A stretch of 64,000 nt of DNA from assembly GCF_002954355.1 (NCBI RefSeq), contig NZ_MQVV01000016.1:405906-469905 (forward strand), given 5' to 3'. The notes under the pieces were generated by a model, which saw nothing but the letters and a program-made list of their open reading frames with translations, had not been told where the DNA came from and did no database searches. Of the stretch, positions 1 through 8,579 are shown in pieces. The translations under genes were made by a program, and so were the position numbers. Origin of the DNA: Nonlabens tegetincola (lineage in GTDB: Bacteria > Bacteroidota > Bacteroidia > Flavobacteriales > Flavobacteriaceae). How positions within the stretch are numbered: the stretch's first letter is position 1; each line of letters starts with the position of its first letter.

Positions 1-1
1 A

Positions 2-1156
2 GCGATTGGACAAGGAGTTCTTACCTCATTAAAGCCTGGTCAATTACTTACAAAAATTGTACGAGATGAGCTAGCAGAATTAATGGGTGGTGAAGTAACC
101 GGTGTTAATCTGTCGGGTAATCCATCTGTTATTTTAATGTCTGGTCTACAAGGTAGTGGTAAAACTACATTCTCTGGTAAACTGGCTAACTTCTTAAAAA
201 CAAAAAAAAGCAAAAAACCTTTATTAGTTGCCTGTGATATTTATAGACCTGCAGCTATTGACCAGTTACATGTAGTAGGTGAATCAATAGGTGTTGAGGT
301 TTATTCTAATCGTGACGAAAAAGATCCAGTTAAGATTTCTCAAGCTGCAATAGCTCATGCAAAACAAAACGGCTTTAACGTTGTTATTATAGATACCGCT
401 GGTCGTCTAGCAGTAGATGAGCAAATGATGAATGAAATTGCTCAAGTACACGCTGCTGTTCAACCACAAGAGACTCTTTTTGTAGTAGACTCGATGACAG
501 GTCAGGATGCTGTGAATACAGCTAAAGCATTTAATGATCGTTTAAATTTTGATGGAGTTGTTCTTACTAAACTAGATGGTGATACTCGTGGTGGTGCTGC
601 TTTGTCTATTAAATCAGTTGTTGACAAACCTATTAAATTCATAGGTACAGGTGAAAAAATGGAAGCCATTGATGTTTTCTATCCATCACGTATGGCAGAT
701 CGTATCCTAGGAATGGGAGACGTTGTTTCACTTGTAGAAAGAGCTCAAGAACAATTTGACGAGGAACAAGCTCGTAAACTGAATAAAAAGATTGCTAAAA
801 ATCAGTTCGGTTTTGATGACTTCCTAAGTCAGATCCAGCAGATCAAAAAAATGGGTAACATTAAAGATCTTATGGGAATGATACCTGGTGCTGGAAAAAT
901 GCTTAAAAATGTAGATATCGACGACGATGCTTTTAAAGGTATTGAAGCTATCATACATTCTATGACACCTGAAGAACGTACTAAACCACAAATTATCAAT
1001 GGTAGCCGTAAAAAACGTATTGCAAAAGGTAGTGGTAGTACGGTTAAAGATGTAAATCAACTGCTCAAACAATTTGACCAAATGAGCAAGATGATGAAAA
1101 TGATGCAAGGCGGTAAAGGAAAAGCAATGATGAATGCATTGGGTAAAATGAGATAA
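2..1156 (+). CDS. ffh: Signal recognition particle protein Ffh, 5' end outside the window
   Basis: GTPase of the signal recognition particle; with SRP RNA it delivers nascent membrane and secreted proteins to FtsY at the inner membrane. The reading frame is open from base 2 without a start, so the gene begins upstream; the first in-window Met (base 83) is internal. About 384 of a usual ~440 residues are present. Visible G-domain motifs are GLQGSGKTT (P-loop), DIYRPAAIDQL, DTAGRLAVDE, TKLDGDTRGG and GTGEKMEAIDVF. The C-terminal methionine-rich M domain follows, with a Met/Lys-rich tail. What is missing is most of the N-terminal helical bundle. Identification is secure. Confidence 0.96.
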   Translation, partial: AIGQGVLTSLKPGQLLTKIVRDELAELMGGEVTGVNLSGNPSVILMSGLQGSGKTTFSGKLANFLKTKKSKKPLLVACDIYRPAAIDQLHVVGESIGVEVYSNRDEKDPVKISQAAIAHAKQNGFNVVIIDTAGRLAVDEQMMNEIAQVHAAVQPQETLFVVDSMTGQDAVNTAKAFNDRLNFDGVVLTKLDGDTRGGAALSIKSVVDKPIKFIGTGEKMEAIDVFYPSRMADRILGMGDVVSLVERAQEQFDEEQARKLNKKIAKNQFGFDDFLSQIQQIKKMGNIKDLMGMIPGAGKMLKNVDIDDDAFKGIEAIIHSMTPEERTKPQIINGSRKKRIAKGSGSTVKDVNQLLKQFDQMSKMMKMMQGGKGKAMMNALGKMR

Positions 1157-1509
1157 AAATATCTCCTACCCTATTTTAAAAGAGCTTTTCGTCTTTATTG
1201 ATCTACATAAATTGAATTCTCTCATATCGAGTGAACTTCGCTATTGCTACAGCTTTTAAAGTTATTGTAATACAATAATTGGTTTGGACTCCAGTTTTAC
1301 CCGTGAATAACATAAAATCATGAGCATTAAGTTATTCTTACCTGCGGTTTGATTGGTAATTGATTTTATCATACGTATTAAAACAAATGATTTATCACTC
1401 CGTCTTTAATAAAACGTTTTCGTTAACAACTAGTGAAAACCTATTACTTCAAAACTTTTAAAAATCAATCAAATTCTTCAATTTTACAGTCGATTAATTA
1501 AAAAGCATC
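1157..1509. other. Intergenic gap between ffh and folD, no gene seen
   Basis: This is the only gene-free stretch above 300 bases. It is AT-rich, with no open frame of useful length, no tRNA-like fold and no GC-rich terminator hairpin that I could find. It holds one AT-rich inverted repeat at 1262-1278 (arms TTATTGT and ACAATAA around AAT). The folD promoter presumably lies in its right half, but no clear TTG/TAnnTTTG pair is visible. Confidence 0.6.
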
Positions 1510-2397
1510 ATGATCCTACTAGACGGTAAAAAGACCAGTAATGATATCAAGAATGAAATCACAGCTGCAGTACAAGAAATGAAAGATAAAGGTGAAAAAG
1601 TACCTCATCTTGCAGCAATAATTGTAGGTAATGATGGCGCAAGTCTTACCTACGTAGGCAGTAAAGTAAGAGCGTGTGAGCGTGTAGGTTTCGAGAGCAC
1701 GTTGATTAAAATGCCTAATACTACCAGTGAAACCGAATTGCTTAAAGAGATTAAAAAATTAAATCAAAATCCTGAAATTGATGGGTTCATTGTTCAGCTT
1801 CCTTTACCTAAACAAATTGACACCCAAAAAGTTCTAATGGCTGTAGATCCAGACAAAGATGTCGATGGATTTCATCCAACCAATTTTGGAAGAATGGCAC
1901 TAGATATGAGTACATTTATCCCTGCTACTCCTTTTGGTATTCTCGAATTATTAGAACGATACAACATTGAAACTAAAGGTAAACATACTGTAGTAATAGG
2001 TCGATCGCATATTGTAGGTAGACCTATGAGCATTCTTATGGGAAGAAAAGGTTTCCCAGGAAACTCAACCGTAACACTTACTCACAGTCAAACTAAGAAT
2101 ATTACTCAAATTACTTCACAAGCTGATATTATCATTTCAGCGCTTGGAGTTCCCGGTTTTCTCAAAGCCGAAATGGTTAAAGATGATGCAGTAATTATCG
2201 ATGTGGGAATTACTCGTGTTCCTGATGAAAGTGCTGCAAAAGGTTATTACATCACTGGTGATGTTGATTTTGAGAATGTATCCAAAAAGGTAAGTGCAAT
2301 AACACCTGTTCCAGGTGGTGTAGGTCCTATGACCATAGCAATGCTACTTAAAAATACGTTATTAGCTCGTGAACGTCATCGTGTAATGAGCAATTAA
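1510..2397 (+). CDS. folD: Bifunctional methylenetetrahydrofolate dehydrogenase / methenyltetrahydrofolate cyclohydrolase
   Basis: Cytosolic one-carbon enzyme that oxidises 5,10-methylene-THF to methenyl-THF with NAD(P)+ and hydrolyses it to 10-formyl-THF, feeding purine synthesis and initiator formylation. At 295 residues it has the normal FolD length. The catalytic signature Tyr48-x3-Lys52-x3-Cys56 is intact (YVGSKVRACE). It is followed by DGFIVQLPLP near 91-100, DKDVDGFHPTN near 115-125, and the Rossmann motif VVIGRSHIVGRP near 161-172. The C-terminal TPVPGGVGPMT motif is also present. The gene stands alone and is closed by a hairpin terminator at 2403. Confidence 0.97.
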   Translation: MILLDGKKTSNDIKNEITAAVQEMKDKGEKVPHLAAIIVGNDGASLTYVGSKVRACERVGFESTLIKMPNTTSETELLKEIKKLNQNPEIDGFIVQLPLPKQIDTQKVLMAVDPDKDVDGFHPTNFGRMALDMSTFIPATPFGILELLERYNIETKGKHTVVIGRSHIVGRPMSILMGRKGFPGNSTVTLTHSQTKNITQITSQADIIISALGVPGFLKAEMVKDDAVIIDVGITRVPDESAAKGYYITGDVDFENVSKKVSAITPVPGGVGPMTIAMLLKNTLLARERHRVMSN

Positions 2398-2402
2398 TCC
2401 TT

Positions 2403-2434
2403 AAAAACTGTCCGTTTATCGGGCAGTTTTTTTT
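2403..2434 (+). terminator. Rho-independent terminator after folD
   Basis: The arms AAAACTGTCCG and CGGGCAGTTTT form an 11-bp stem with one G:U pair and a 5-base loop. A run of T follows. It lies 6 bases after the folD stop codon. Confidence 0.85.
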
Positions 2435-2500
2435 GTAACTTACATTTGGATTGATCGGTAAATATTTTAGTAAACTTGTACCATAAATAATTTTGATATC

Positions 2501-3058
2501 ATGAAAAAAGCTTTTGTAATCGCTCTAGTAGTCTTTGGTTCCGCTTTCGCGAAAGCGCAATCACCATCCTACCAAGCTCTCGTAATGGAATATTTTGAAG
2601 TAGGTGGAATTGATGAAGAATATAATCAAGCTTATGATATGATGCTCAATCAAATTAAGGATGCTTTTCAATCACAATCGGTTCCTGAAAGTTTCTGGAA
2701 AAAACATCAAAACAACAAGAAGGAAAGTGTAGCCCAATTTAAGGGAATACTAGCGGCAGAGTATCGTAGTATTATCACAGAAAAATATGACCTAGAGCAA
2801 CTGATTAAATTTTATAAATCCGAAGCGGGAATTCAATTGCGTGAAAATCCAGCTGCCATGACTGAGGAACAAAAGGCAGCCTATGCCAAATATCTAGAAA
2901 GCAGTACTGCGCAAAAAATTAACGAGATACAAGGTGATCTATCGGCTGCAAAACAAAGGACAAGCATGTACTGGTCTAGAAATTTGTTTTGCAGTATCAT
3001 AAGTGAGTTAAAGGAACTGGGATATAACTCTGGAATGCCTACCGGGAATTGCAATTAA
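2501..3058 (+). CDS. Secreted DUF2059-like protein
   Basis: A 185-residue protein with a clear Sec signal peptide (about residues 1-20, ending AFAKAQ). The mature part is helical and charged; it contains the pattern LEQLIKFYKSEAGIQLREN (about 104-122), typical of DUF2059 proteins, whose function is unknown. The end of the signal peptide is encoded by a copy of the 16-bp palindrome (2542-2557). The stop overlaps the next start (TAATG), so it is probably co-transcribed with the cysteine-cluster gene. The family call is by pattern only. Confidence 0.7.
   Translation: MKKAFVIALVVFGSAFAKAQSPSYQALVMEYFEVGGIDEEYNQAYDMMLNQIKDAFQSQSVPESFWKKHQNNKKESVAQFKGILAAEYRSIITEKYDLEQLIKFYKSEAGIQLRENPAAMTEEQKAAYAKYLESSTAQKINEIQGDLSAAKQRTSMYWSRNLFCSIISELKELGYNSGMPTGNCN
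2542..2557. repeat. 16-bp palindrome CGCTTTCGCGAAAGCG, copy 1
   Basis: Exact copy inside the DUF2059-like gene, read as Ala-Phe-Ala-Lys-Ala at the end of the signal peptide. Confidence 0.95.
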
Positions 3059-3552
3059 TGGACGATTATTTAAAAAAATTACCCCAACTTGCCTCTCAAA
3101 AAAAGACTGAAAACACTCAGTATTTTAAAAAATTACGCAAAAAAAAGCCCAAAAACCTAGATTATATAGTTCAAGAAACTCACGATGAGGTTTTTGAGGA
3201 AGTGGACTGCCTAACTTGTGCAAATTGTTGTAAAACAACTGGTCCTCTATTTACCGACAACGACATAGCGCGCATCGCTAAGCACTTTAGGATGAAGCCA
3301 TCCGATTTTATTGATGATTACTTGCGTATAGACGAGGATAAAGACTATGTGCTTAAACAGGTGCCTTGCCATTTTCTAGGGGCAGATAATTATTGTTCTA
3401 TTTATGAGGTAAGGCCCAAAGCTTGTAGAGAATATCCGCACACCGATAGGCGCAAAATTTATCAAATAGGAACTTTGACGGTAAAAAACACAGCCATTTG
3501 TCCTGCAGCGTTTAAGGTGGTAGAGAAAATGAAGAGTAAACTGCCCTTATAA
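3058..3552 (+). CDS. YkgJ-type cysteine cluster protein
   Basis: A 164-residue cytosolic protein with the cysteine cluster CLTCANCC (Cys51, 54, 57 and 58). Further cysteines follow in QVPCHF, DNYCSIYE, KACREYPH and AICPA, the layout of the YkgJ / putative zinc- or iron-chelating family. Its molecular role is not established. I chose ATG 3058, which overlaps the previous stop as TAATG; the frame could also open at TTG 3049, but that lies inside the upstream gene. The N-terminus is Lys-rich. Confidence 0.85.
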   Translation: MDDYLKKLPQLASQKKTENTQYFKKLRKKKPKNLDYIVQETHDEVFEEVDCLTCANCCKTTGPLFTDNDIARIAKHFRMKPSDFIDDYLRIDEDKDYVLKQVPCHFLGADNYCSIYEVRPKACREYPHTDRRKIYQIGTLTVKNTAICPAAFKVVEKMKSKLPL

Positions 3553-3631
3553 TTTTAAAGTTTCCTTAATTCCATATCAAACAATCGTTAATCACACATC
3601 ACATGTGAAACTACCTGTCTAATATTGCATT

Positions 3632-4108
3632 ATGAAGTGGACACTTTACTTATTCATTTTATTAGGATTACTCTCCTGCAAAGAGGATAAACCCATAAGC
3701 ACAACCCAAGTCATTCAAAGAGAAGGCTTTATTAATATCATCAATGAGCCTAGTGAAAAGATTCAGGTTATAAATTTTTGGGCAACCTGGTGCGCGCCTT
3801 GTGTAGAGGAGCTACCCTATTTTGAGAAAGTAAACACTAAATATGATGATGTAGATGTAGTTCTTATATCCTTAGACGATGTAGAAAAGGTAACTTCAAC
3901 GGTAAATCCATTTCTTAAAGAAGAAGAAATTAAAAGTGCCGTTTACCTACTAGATGATCCCTATGCCGCAGAGTGGATACCCACGGTAGACGATCATTGG
4001 GATGGTGCCATACCAGTAACCCTTATAAAAAAAGGAAAAGAAAAATATTTTATAAACAAAGCAGTGACCTACGACCAGTTGGAAGAAGCCATTGCACAAT
4101 TTAGATAG
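3632..4108 (+). CDS. TlpA-like thioredoxin-fold lipoprotein
   Basis: A 158-residue predicted lipoprotein (lipobox LLSC, Cys16) with a thioredoxin fold of the TlpA/ResA type. The redox motif WCAPC lies at Cys54/Cys57 in NFWATWCAPCVEELP. It probably reduces or isomerises thiols in envelope proteins or in cytochrome maturation; the partner is unknown. A second redox protein follows 3 bases after its stop, so the two are likely one operon. Confidence 0.88.
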   Translation: MKWTLYLFILLGLLSCKEDKPISTTQVIQREGFINIINEPSEKIQVINFWATWCAPCVEELPYFEKVNTKYDDVDVVLISLDDVEKVTSTVNPFLKEEEIKSAVYLLDDPYAAEWIPTVDDHWDGAIPVTLIKKGKEKYFINKAVTYDQLEEAIAQFR

Positions 4109-4111
4109 GTT

Positions 4112-4762
4112 ATGAAAATCGTGAAATTTTTAAGTTTAAGTGCAGTAATACTTGTGGCTGTTGTCATTACCAGTGGTGTAATAGACACCAAAGTAATGGG
4201 ATATGATGTTGCTGCCACTATACAAGAGTCTGGTTATAAAGTAGGTGATGTTGCTACAGATTTTTCTCTTAAAAATATCGATGGTAAAATGGTGTCCTTA
4301 TCAGATTACAAACAGGCCAAAGGATTTATTGTAATTTTTACATGTAATCATTGTCCTTATAGTGTGGCTTATGAAGATAGAATTATCGCAATTGATAAAA
4401 AGTATAAAGAATTAGGATATCCTGTAATTGCAATTAATCCTAACGATACCGAAACTTATCCTGCAGACAGTTATGAGAACATGATTGTAAGAGCTCGAGA
4501 AAAAGGTTTTACATTTCCTTATCTATTTGATGAAGGCCAAAAAATATATCCACAATATGGTGCCACAAAAACTCCGCATGTTTATTTGCTAAAAAAGGAA
4601 GGACCTAGAAATGTAGTTCGTTACATAGGAGCAATAGACGATAATCATAAGGATGCGAGTAAAGTTAAAAATCATTTTTTAGAAGATGCTTTGCAAGCGC
4701 TTTTAAACAACAAAAAAATAGAAAATACCTATACGAGAGCCATAGGTTGCAGTATTAAATAG
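4112..4762 (+). CDS. Redoxin of the AhpC/TSA-like thioredoxin superfamily
   Basis: A 216-residue protein with an N-terminal hydrophobic anchor or signal (about 4-23) and a peroxiredoxin-like domain beginning GDVATDFSLKNIDG. The active site is FTCNHCPYS (Cys78, Cys81), the CNHCPY signature of a PRX-like group common in Bacteroidetes. It probably acts on thiols or peroxides in the periplasm. It sits 3 bases behind the TlpA-like gene. No substrate can be assigned. Confidence 0.85.
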   Translation: MKIVKFLSLSAVILVAVVITSGVIDTKVMGYDVAATIQESGYKVGDVATDFSLKNIDGKMVSLSDYKQAKGFIVIFTCNHCPYSVAYEDRIIAIDKKYKELGYPVIAINPNDTETYPADSYENMIVRAREKGFTFPYLFDEGQKIYPQYGATKTPHVYLLKKEGPRNVVRYIGAIDDNHKDASKVKNHFLEDALQALLNNKKIENTYTRAIGCSIK

Positions 4763-4824
4763 GTATATTGTTATAATCTATTGACTTGACCTAATTCAAG
4801 GTACATATCCCTATCATAATTTCT

Positions 4825-4832
4825 TATTTTTG
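4825..4832 (+). promoter_or_regulatory. Candidate -7 promoter element
   Basis: TATTTTTG matches the flavobacterial -7 consensus TAnnTTTG and lies 16 bases before the ATG of the MBL-rhodanese gene. No TTG stands at the expected distance upstream, so the call is weak. Confidence 0.35.
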
Positions 4833-4848
4833 TCTTAAAATTAGAATT

Positions 4849-6261
4849 ATGATATTGGAACAATATTATACAAAATGCCTAGCTCAAGGAACTTATTACA
4901 TTTCCAGTAATGGCGAGGCTGCGGTAATAGATCCACTACGTGAGGTACAACCTTACATTGATAGAGCTGCTCAAGAAGGAGCTACCATTAAATATATATT
5001 TCTTACTCATTTTCATGCAGACTTTGTATCTGGTCATGTAGATCTAGCAGATAAAACTGGTGCCACGATTGTTATCGGTCCTAATGCCAGTACTAGTTAC
5101 GCTTTCGCGAAAGCGGAACACCAACAAAGTTTTTCTATCGGTGACATTACACTTACCTTGTTACACACTCCTGGACACACCATGGAGTCCTCTTGTTATT
5201 TATTAAAAGATGAAACAGGTAAAGCAGAGGCAATATTTACAGGAGACACACTTTTTATAGGCGATGTAGGTCGTCCTGATCTTGCAGTGAAATCAGATCT
5301 AAGCACAGAAGATCTTGCTGGTCATTTATATGATAGTCTACGCAATCACATCATGCCCTTACCAGATGATATCATCATTTATCCTGCTCATGGTGCTGGT
5401 AGTGCTTGTGGTAAGAATATGAGTAAAGAAACTAGCGATACTTTAGGGAATCAAAAGAAAACTAATTATGCTCTTAATCCTGATTTAACTAAAGAGGATT
5501 TTATCAAAGAAGTAACTACAGGAATTGCTGCACCGCCTTCTTATTTCCCTAAAAACGTGTGGATGAACAAGGGTGTGAACAGCAGTATTGACGAGATATT
5601 AAAAAGAGGAATTACACCTATTAATGCAAAATCTTTTAAAGCGCTCGCAGACGATGTAGAATATCTAGTACTTGATGTACGCAGTCCACAAGAATTTACC
5701 AAAGAACACATACCTGGAAGTTGGTTCATAGGTCTAGATGGACAATTTGCCCCATGGGTAGGAGCTTTAATAGAAGATATTGATCAAAAAATTATTCTAG
5801 TCGCACCTGAAGGTCGAGAAGAAGAAGCAGTGACTAGACTAGCGCGAGTAGGTTACGACAACTCTCAGGGCTATCTTAAAGGAGGAATTAGTAGTTGGAA
5901 AACTGCCGGATATTCTATTTCAAGCATTGAAGATATTACAGCTCAAGAATTTATCGATGGGCTAGAGTCTGGAATGATTGAACAACCACTAGATTGTCGT
6001 AAACCTGGTGAATATGAAAGCAGTCATGTCAATGGAGTACCTTTACATGCTCTGGATAACGTTCATTCCGAATTGAAACATTTGGATAATACTAAAGTGT
6101 ATACAGTTCATTGCGCTGGTGGATATAGGTCAGTGATTTTTGCCAGTATTGCTCAATCACAAGGCTTTAAGTTTAAAAATGTATTAGGTGGTTATGGAGC
6201 CATCAAAAAAACTGAATTAAAAAATCAAGAATTGGTCACTACTAGTTCTTGTAATATATAA
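4849..6261 (+). CDS. MBL-fold hydrolase with two rhodanese domains, persulfide dioxygenase-like
   Basis: A 470-residue cytosolic protein. The N-terminal metallo-beta-lactamase domain has THFHADFVSGH (His54, His56, Asp58), HTPGHT (His110), GDTLFIGDVGRPDL and YPAHGAGSACG, as in ETHE1-like glutathione persulfide dioxygenases. Two rhodanese domains follow. The first has LVAPEGREEEA where the active-site loop should be and lacks Cys; the second has VHCAGGYRS with Cys. The likely role is oxidation and transfer of sulfane sulfur in sulfide detoxification. Two single-domain rhodaneses follow directly, which supports this. A palindrome copy encodes AFAKA near residues 85-89. Confidence 0.9.
   Translation: MILEQYYTKCLAQGTYYISSNGEAAVIDPLREVQPYIDRAAQEGATIKYIFLTHFHADFVSGHVDLADKTGATIVIGPNASTSYAFAKAEHQQSFSIGDITLTLLHTPGHTMESSCYLLKDETGKAEAIFTGDTLFIGDVGRPDLAVKSDLSTEDLAGHLYDSLRNHIMPLPDDIIIYPAHGAGSACGKNMSKETSDTLGNQKKTNYALNPDLTKEDFIKEVTTGIAAPPSYFPKNVWMNKGVNSSIDEILKRGITPINAKSFKALADDVEYLVLDVRSPQEFTKEHIPGSWFIGLDGQFAPWVGALIEDIDQKIILVAPEGREEEAVTRLARVGYDNSQGYLKGGISSWKTAGYSISSIEDITAQEFIDGLESGMIEQPLDCRKPGEYESSHVNGVPLHALDNVHSELKHLDNTKVYTVHCAGGYRSVIFASIAQSQGFKFKNVLGGYGAIKKTELKNQELVTTSSCNI
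5100..5115. repeat. 16-bp palindrome CGCTTTCGCGAAAGCG, copy 2
   Basis: Exact copy within the metallo-beta-lactamase domain of the rhodanese fusion, read as Ala-Phe-Ala-Lys-Ala. Confidence 0.95.
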
Positions 6262-6264
6262 ATT

Positions 6265-6582
6265 ATGAAAGATATTAATCAAGAGGAATGGAGAAAACTC
6301 ATCGCTAACGATGAAAACGCTATCATTCTAGATGTTAGAACAAAAGAAGAAGTAACTGAAGAAGGAATTATTCCTGGTGCCCTGCACTATAACATTTATG
6401 AACCAGAAACTTTCATGAATGCTGTAAACTGCATGGACGCTTCTAAAAACTACTATGTATATTGTCGTGCTGGTAGTCGTAGCGCTCAAGCTTGTCAAAT
6501 TATGAATCAATTGGGACTACCAAACACCTATAATCTATTAGGTGGATTTATGGAGTGGGAAGGAGAAACAACGCACATTTAA
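6265..6582 (+). CDS. Single-domain rhodanese, cytosolic
   Basis: A 105-residue rhodanese-like sulfurtransferase with the active-site loop YCRAGSRSAQA (Cys present) and the preceding ILDVRTKEE motif. No signal peptide is visible. It starts 3 bases after the MBL-rhodanese fusion, and its stop overlaps the next start (TAATG). It probably carries persulfide sulfur to or from the fusion protein. Confidence 0.9.
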   Translation: MKDINQEEWRKLIANDENAIILDVRTKEEVTEEGIIPGALHYNIYEPETFMNAVNCMDASKNYYVYCRAGSRSAQACQIMNQLGLPNTYNLLGGFMEWEGETTHI

Positions 6583-6983
6583 TGAAAACTATATATCGAT
6601 TATTTTTTGTAATTCTATTTTCTATTTCCATAAGTTCTTGTTTTCAAGATAAACCAGGTACAATTATAAAAGTTTCACCCGAAGAGGCTGAATCCTTAAT
6701 TGAAACTAACAAGGTAAAGCTTATTGACGTGCGTAAAGATCTTGATTTTAATAAAAAGCATCTTAAAGGCGCAGTTAATATGGAGATAGAAAATACAGAT
6801 CTCGAAAAGATTTTATCTTCACTAGATAAAGAGGAACCATTATTACTCTATTGTAATAAAGGTGGTCAAAGTGCTCGTTGCGCCAAAATTCTCGAGGAAA
6901 ATGGATTTCTAAAAATTTACGACCTAACAGGAGGAATTCAACAATGGGAAAAAAGTGGTCGTAAAGTAATTGTACAGAATTAA
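6582..6983 (+). CDS. Rhodanese lipoprotein
   Basis: A 133-residue predicted lipoprotein (lipobox ISSC, Cys20) carrying a rhodanese domain with LIDVRKDLDF and the active-site loop YCNKGGQSARC. I chose ATG 6582, which overlaps the upstream stop as TAATG and gives a clean lipoprotein signal; an earlier GTG at 6555 would lie inside the previous gene. Together with the cytosolic rhodanese it suggests sulfur transfer on both sides of the inner membrane. Confidence 0.88.
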   Translation: MKTIYRLFFVILFSISISSCFQDKPGTIIKVSPEEAESLIETNKVKLIDVRKDLDFNKKHLKGAVNMEIENTDLEKILSSLDKEEPLLLYCNKGGQSARCAKILEENGFLKIYDLTGGIQQWEKSGRKVIVQN

Positions 6984-6987
6984 AATT

Positions 6988-7806
6988 ATGGATTTAAAAC
7001 AAGTTCCAAAACTTAAGCATACCGATAGTAATAATTTCTTTTTACTTGCTGGCCCTTGTGCTATCGAAGGTGAAGAAATGGCTTTACGAATAGCTGAGAA
7101 AGTTGTGCGTATAACAGATGATTTAAAAATCCCTTACATATTCAAAGGAAGCTTTAAAAAAGCAAACCGCAGCAGAATTGACAGCTTCACTGGAATAGGT
7201 GATGAAAAAGCTTTAAAAATTCTTGAAAAAGTCTCAAAAACATTTGATGTTCCTACGGTTACCGATATTCATGAAGTAAGTGATGCACAAAAAGCGGCTC
7301 AATATGTGGATGTTCTGCAAATACCTGCTTTTTTAGTTAGACAAACCGATCTAGTAGTTGCAGCTGCACAAACAGGTAAGGTAGTTAACCTTAAAAAGGG
7401 GCAATTCATGTCACCCGAAGCTATGCAACATGCAGTTCAAAAAGTAAAGGACTCTGGTAGCGATAAGGCTTGGATTACTGATCGCGGTACCATGTTTGGT
7501 TATCAGGATATGATCGTTGATTTTAGAGGAATTCCTACCATGAGACAATTTGCTCCTACAGTACTAGATGTGACGCATAGTTTACAACAACCTAACCAAT
7601 CTAGTGGAGTAACTGGTGGAAGACCAGATATGATTGAAACAATCGCTAGAGCAGGTGTCGTAAACCATGTAGATGGATTGTTTATAGAGACACATTTTGA
7701 CCCAGCAAACGCAAAAAGTGACGGCGCAAACATGCTCGACCTACAACATTTAGAAGGTTTACTGACAAGACTCGTAACTATCAGGAAAACAATTAGTTCG
7801 TTTTAA
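6988..7806 (+). CDS. kdsA: 3-deoxy-8-phosphooctulonate synthase, metal-dependent type
   Basis: Condenses phosphoenolpyruvate and arabinose 5-phosphate to Kdo-8-phosphate for the lipopolysaccharide inner core, in the cytosol. At 272 residues from ATG 6988 it is typical; TTG 6970 would add six residues overlapping the upstream gene. Visible motifs are AGPCAIEG, IFKGSFKKANRSR, TDIHEV, QIPAFLVRQTDL and VTGGRPDMIETIARAGV. Cys24 in AGPCAIEG, with His in VLDVTHSLQ and Glu/Asp in FIETHFDPANAKSDG, matches the metal-binding class; the E. coli type has Asn in place of this Cys. Confidence 0.96.
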   Translation: MDLKQVPKLKHTDSNNFFLLAGPCAIEGEEMALRIAEKVVRITDDLKIPYIFKGSFKKANRSRIDSFTGIGDEKALKILEKVSKTFDVPTVTDIHEVSDAQKAAQYVDVLQIPAFLVRQTDLVVAAAQTGKVVNLKKGQFMSPEAMQHAVQKVKDSGSDKAWITDRGTMFGYQDMIVDFRGIPTMRQFAPTVLDVTHSLQQPNQSSGVTGGRPDMIETIARAGVVNHVDGLFIETHFDPANAKSDGANMLDLQHLEGLLTRLVTIRKTISSF

Positions 7807-7826
7807 CTATCGTTAACACAACGTTC

Positions 7827-7862
7827 AAAGTCAGGCTATCATTGGATCGCCTGACTTTTTTA
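7827..7862 (+). terminator. Rho-independent terminator after kdsA
   Basis: A perfect 10-bp stem AAAGTCAGGC/GCCTGACTTT with a 12-base loop and a T-rich tail, 20 bases after the kdsA stop. Confidence 0.85.
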
Positions 7863-7969
7863 TTTCGATATATTCAAGTTATGTTTAAGAAATTGTAAAA
7901 CAGTTTTTTATAACTGTAACAAAAAGGAACTTTGCATGTCTTTTAATAAGAACAACAAAATAAAATGCT

Positions 7970-8461
7970 ATGAAAAAGTTACTTTTTTTGTTTGTTATTC
8001 TGGTAGCCGGAATTGCAAACGCTCAAACCGTAAAAAACACAGATGATCTTAAACGTGTAAAAATTCACGCTGATGCTGAAGTAGAATTCGTAAACTCTAC
8101 ATCGGATAAGGTTATGTTTAATCTCAATGAAGAAGATCTTAAAAACTTTACGATATCAAGTGAAAACAACAGTCTGATCGTTAGACAAAATGGCACAAGC
8201 GCCAAACCTCTTAAAATTAGAATCTACACTAACTCTTTAAAAGCACTTTCTGTTAAAGGAAATACACAAGTTTCTTTCTCAAAATTTAATTACGAAAAGT
8301 CTTTAATGGTAGAGGCCTTAAACGGAGCTCAAGTAGATCTTAACAATTTTAAGATTGGTACTTTAAACATCATAAGATCAGGAGATAGTTCTGTTGCCGC
8401 TGAACAAGCAAAAACAACTAAGGAAACTGTAGATGGAGTTTTAATTGCTGCTATTGACTAA
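7970..8461 (+). CDS. Secreted GIN-domain (DUF2807-like) protein
   Basis: A 163-residue protein with a Sec signal peptide (about 1-18, ending ANAQ). The mature part is a run of short beta strands rich in Val, Asn and Ser (for example IRIYTNSLKALSVKGNTQVS), the look of the auto-transporter adhesin head / GIN domain common in Bacteroidetes. The function is unknown. It is a single-gene unit closed by its own terminator at 8484. Confidence 0.72.
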   Translation: MKKLLFLFVILVAGIANAQTVKNTDDLKRVKIHADAEVEFVNSTSDKVMFNLNEEDLKNFTISSENNSLIVRQNGTSAKPLKIRIYTNSLKALSVKGNTQVSFSKFNYEKSLMVEALNGAQVDLNNFKIGTLNIIRSGDSSVAAEQAKTTKETVDGVLIAAID

Positions 8462-8483
8462 TAATTTATCACAAAAAAATAGT

Positions 8484-8515
8484 AAAGCGTCTCATTTTTT
8501 GAGGCGCTTTTTTTA
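8484..8515 (+). terminator. Rho-independent terminator after the GIN-domain gene
   Basis: The arms AAAGCGTCTCA and TGAGGCGCTTT form an 11-bp stem with one G:U pair, a 5-base T loop and a T tail. Confidence 0.85.
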
Positions 8516-8579
8516 TTTCTCTTTTAAATTGTTAAACTTTTGTTAGATATCTAAGTCTAAACTTAAAAGTTAGTTGAAA

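Noticed and set aside
83..1156. ATG 83 as the ffh start
   Set aside because: The frame is open to base 2 with typical Ffh sequence (AIGQGVLTSLKPGQLL), so the Met is internal and the gene starts upstream of the window.
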